Shown piece after piece: positions 62,205 to 64,000 of a stretch of DNA of 64,000 bases. Under the pieces are notes generated by a model. It searched no databases, had not been told where the DNA came from, and saw only the letters and a program-made list of their open reading frames with translations. A program made the translations under genes and the position numbers. The first letter of the stretch is position 1. The number at the start of each line of letters is the position of its first letter. Source of the DNA: Rhizobium sophorae (GTDB taxonomy: Bacteria > Pseudomonadota > Alphaproteobacteria > Rhizobiales > Rhizobiaceae); NCBI RefSeq assembly GCF_013087515.1, contig NZ_JABFCN010000021.1, forward strand, positions 1-64,000, written 5' to 3'.

Positions 62205-63371
62205 ATGAGACGGAGTTTAACCGGAACCATGGGGGCGCTGATCGCGGTCAGCGCCCTGACGACCACTGCTTGGGCTGACGGCGTCGACCAGCTCCCCCCC
62301 AACGAGAAGAAAATCTACGAGGTCGTCGACCCGCAGGTTCCGCTCGGAGCGAGCGCCTATAAGGACTTCAAGCCAAAGAAAGGACCGCCGTGGAAGATCG
62401 GCTACGCCAGTAGCTATGCCGGCAACACGTGGCGCGCAGCCGCCCTCGATGCCGTCATGAATGACCTCTTGCCGCGCTCCAAGGAAGCGGGGCTTGTATC
62501 TGAAGTCGTGGTCACTCAGTCCGACCTCAAGGACGCCGTCCAGATTCAGCAGATGCGCCAGATGGTTGATGATGGGGTCGATGCCATCATCATCTGCTGC
62601 TCGAACGTCACCGCCCTCAACCAGACGATCGAGTACGCCTATAAGGCAGGCGTTCCTGTTTTCTCGTTTTCGGGATACGTGACGTCGCCTTACGCGATCA
62701 ACGGCGCTGCCAATCACGCGCAGGGCGGCGGCGAGATGGCGACCTGGCTCGCAGACAAGATCGGCAAGAAAGGCAACGTGCTTCTCGTGTCGGGCATCCC
62801 TGGCTTCGCCTCATCCGACAGCTTCGACAAGGCCGCCAAAGAAGCGCTGGCAAAGTATCCCGACATCAAGATTGTCGGCGAAGTGGCTGGCAAGTGGACC
62901 GACCAGGTAGCACAGGTCGAGGTGCAGAAATTTCTGGCGACGAACCCCATTCAGATTGACGGTATTCTGACACAGGGCGCGCAGGAGAACGGCGTGTTGA
63001 ATGCCATGCTCCAGTCGGGTCGTGACATGGTGCCCATTACGCTGGGCGGCGAGGCTTCGGCGGCATGTTACTGGCGCCAGAATCCAGAATGGGTCGATGC
63101 TGGCTTCCATATCTGGCCGCCGCGCCGCGAGATGCAGCAGATGTGGGAGATCATGCTTCGCACGCTCGAAGGGCAGGGGCCGAAGGTACAGTCCTTCCTG
63201 CGCCCTGTCCTGCCGTTCACCATCGATGACGTTCGCGCTTCGATCCCCGAGGATTGCGATGTGAACTCGACGGATTTCGTCGAACCGAAGGCGGACGGAT
63301 GGTTCCCAAGTGCGATTGCCGACCAGTACTTCGAGCGTCCTGCCGATCCCTGGAAGCCGGTAGCCAAGTAA
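62205..63371 (+). CDS. Ribose-type ABC transporter substrate-binding protein
   Basis: 388 residues with a signal peptide (MRRSLTGTMGALIAVSALTT, cleavage near AWA-DG). The mature fold has KIGYASSYAGNTWRAAALDA, MRQMVDDGVDAIIICCSN and ILTQGAQENGVLNAMLQSG. Longer than typical ribose-binding proteins because of an N-terminal extension of about 40 residues and an extra C-terminal region. GGGAGG precedes the ATG, and a hairpin follows. Confidence 0.9.
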   Translation: MRRSLTGTMGALIAVSALTTTAWADGVDQLPPNEKKIYEVVDPQVPLGASAYKDFKPKKGPPWKIGYASSYAGNTWRAAALDAVMNDLLPRSKEAGLVSEVVVTQSDLKDAVQIQQMRQMVDDGVDAIIICCSNVTALNQTIEYAYKAGVPVFSFSGYVTSPYAINGAANHAQGGGEMATWLADKIGKKGNVLLVSGIPGFASSDSFDKAAKEALAKYPDIKIVGEVAGKWTDQVAQVEVQKFLATNPIQIDGILTQGAQENGVLNAMLQSGRDMVPITLGGEASAACYWRQNPEWVDAGFHIWPPRREMQQMWEIMLRTLEGQGPKVQSFLRPVLPFTIDDVRASIPEDCDVNSTDFVEPKADGWFPSAIADQYFERPADPWKPVAK

Positions 63372-63379
63372 GCCGGATC

Positions 63380-63404
63380 CGCCCGGTGGCTTAACTGCCG
63401 GGCG
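63380..63404 (+). terminator. GC hairpin after the binding-protein gene
   Basis: CGCCCGG (63380-63386) and CCGGGCG (63398-63404) form a perfect 7-bp stem with an 11-nt loop, 8 bp after the stop. No T tract. Same position as the hairpins after the other three binding-protein genes. Confidence 0.65.
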
Positions 63405-63460
63405 ACCGTTGGAAGATCGTAAAAGCCGCCTTGGCGGACGTTGCGGGTGGGAGGTCTGCG

Positions 63461-64000
63461 ATGGGCAGCGAGATAACAGTCAGAATGGTAGATGTCGCCA
63501 AGGCGTTCGGGGAGACGAAGGCACTCAAGAAGTGCGACTTCGAGGCCCGCGCCGGGGAGGTGCACGCCATCGTTGGCGAAAACGGCAGCGGCAAGAGCAC
63601 GATGGCCAAGATCATGTCGGGCGTTTTGCACCCGGACGCAGGCAAGGTCACGATCCTGGGTGAAAAGGTTGCCTCGCCCGTCGACGCCAAGCGGGCCGGC
63701 CTGACCACCATCTTCCAAGAAGTCCTGGTTGCTGACGAGGCTAGCGTATTCGAGAACCTCTATGTCGGTCGTGACGGTGTCTTTCGTTCGCAGTCGACCG
63801 GCGATCGGCGGAGCGAAGCAGCTGAAATCCTGGCGCGGCTCGTTGGAAAATCCGTAGACCTCGATCAACTGGCAGGCAGCCTGCCGCTCAGCATCAAACA
63901 GTGGATCGTCATCGCACGGGCTATTCTTCGCAGGCCGCAGGTGCTGATCCTCGACGAATCTTCGGCCGCGCTCGACCTCGACTCGACCCTCCGGCTCCAC
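63461..64000 (+). CDS. Ribose-type ABC transporter ATP-binding protein (3' end outside window)
   Basis: The frame is open from the ATG at 63461 (GGGAGG upstream) to the window edge; 180 residues of the first ATPase domain are visible. Walker A is VGENGSGKSTMAK and the Q-loop is in TIFQEVLV. The signature position reads LPLSIKQWIVIARA instead of LSGGQ, and Walker B is LILDESSAALD, with Ser in place of the usual Pro. Weak signatures are common in the first domain of this family, but DES is unusual. A permease should follow beyond the window. Confidence 0.87.
   Translation, partial: MGSEITVRMVDVAKAFGETKALKKCDFEARAGEVHAIVGENGSGKSTMAKIMSGVLHPDAGKVTILGEKVASPVDAKRAGLTTIFQEVLVADEASVFENLYVGRDGVFRSQSTGDRRSEAAEILARLVGKSVDLDQLAGSLPLSIKQWIVIARAILRRPQVLILDESSAALDLDSTLRLH

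Noticed and set aside
1..64000. tRNA, rRNA, insertion sequences or CRISPR arrays
   Set aside because: No cloverleaf-like tRNA, rRNA segment, transposase or short regular repeat-spacer array was recognised on reading the window.

Overview
The window is GC-rich, densely coded DNA from an alphaproteobacterium. It most resembles a Rhizobium/Agrobacterium relative, and probably an accessory replicon (megaplasmid or chromid). The reasons are two SyrB-like proteins, EryH/EryI-type tetrulose-phosphate isomerases, four ribose-type ABC importers within 64 kb, many GntR/LysR/DeoR regulators, and no rRNA, tRNA or ribosomal genes. The replicon type and genus are inferred from gene content, not from a marker gene.

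Layout. 1-5.7 kb: the 3' end of a secreted RTX-type repeat protein with its own type I secretion ATPase and membrane fusion protein. 5.9-7.5 kb: an AbiE-type toxin-antitoxin pair with a perfect inverted-repeat operator. 8.2-9.3 kb: two SyrB-like proteins. 9.7-12.1 kb: serA and a short-chain dehydrogenase. 12.3-21.5 kb: a long leftward operon (substrate-binding protein, ATPase, permease, epimerase, GntR, isocitrate/isopropylmalate-type dehydrogenase, monooxygenase, HAD hydrolase, aldehyde dehydrogenase), ending in a truncated DUF1537 kinase remnant. 21.8-42.3 kb: the most interesting region, described below. 42.8-48.5 kb: a DeoR regulator, a RibD-like reductase, three short-chain dehydrogenases and a LysR regulator. 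48.8-58.2 kb: a PepD dipeptidase, two cupins, a ribose-type importer, AraD- and AraB-like enzymes and a LysR regulator. 58.6-64 kb: a GntR regulator with duplicated promoter/operators, a beta-hydroxyacid dehydrogenase, a carboxymuconolactone-decarboxylase-family protein, an unknown SCP2-like protein, an alpha/beta hydrolase, and a fourth importer cut by the window edge.

The 21.8-42.3 kb region looks like one carbon-catabolic regulon. It holds a Calvin-like set (transketolase, fructose bisphosphatase, class II aldolase) with two EryH/EryI-type isomerases. It also holds a GntR regulator, a short-chain dehydrogenase, a DUF1537 sugar-acid kinase, a beta-keto-acid cleavage enzyme (DUF849), an importer, a RuBisCO-like protein, three aldo/keto reductases, an unknown 167-residue protein and a metallo-beta-lactamase-fold hydrolase. 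A repeated site built on the heptamer GGTATRA occurs five times, once at each transcription unit of this region, including in front of the GntR gene itself. A plausible route is: aldose oxidised to a lactone by the aldo/keto reductases, ring opening by the lactonase, oxidation to a 3-oxo sugar acid, phosphorylation by the DUF1537 kinase, decarboxylation by the RuBisCO-like protein to a tetrulose phosphate, two isomerisations to erythrose 4-phosphate, then transketolase/aldolase/bisphosphatase rearrangement. This resembles the known D-apionate route (OiaK/OiaX), but the upstream enzymes differ and the substrate is not known from sequence.

A second recurring theme is a perfect GC-rich hairpin directly downstream of each of the four substrate-binding-protein genes.
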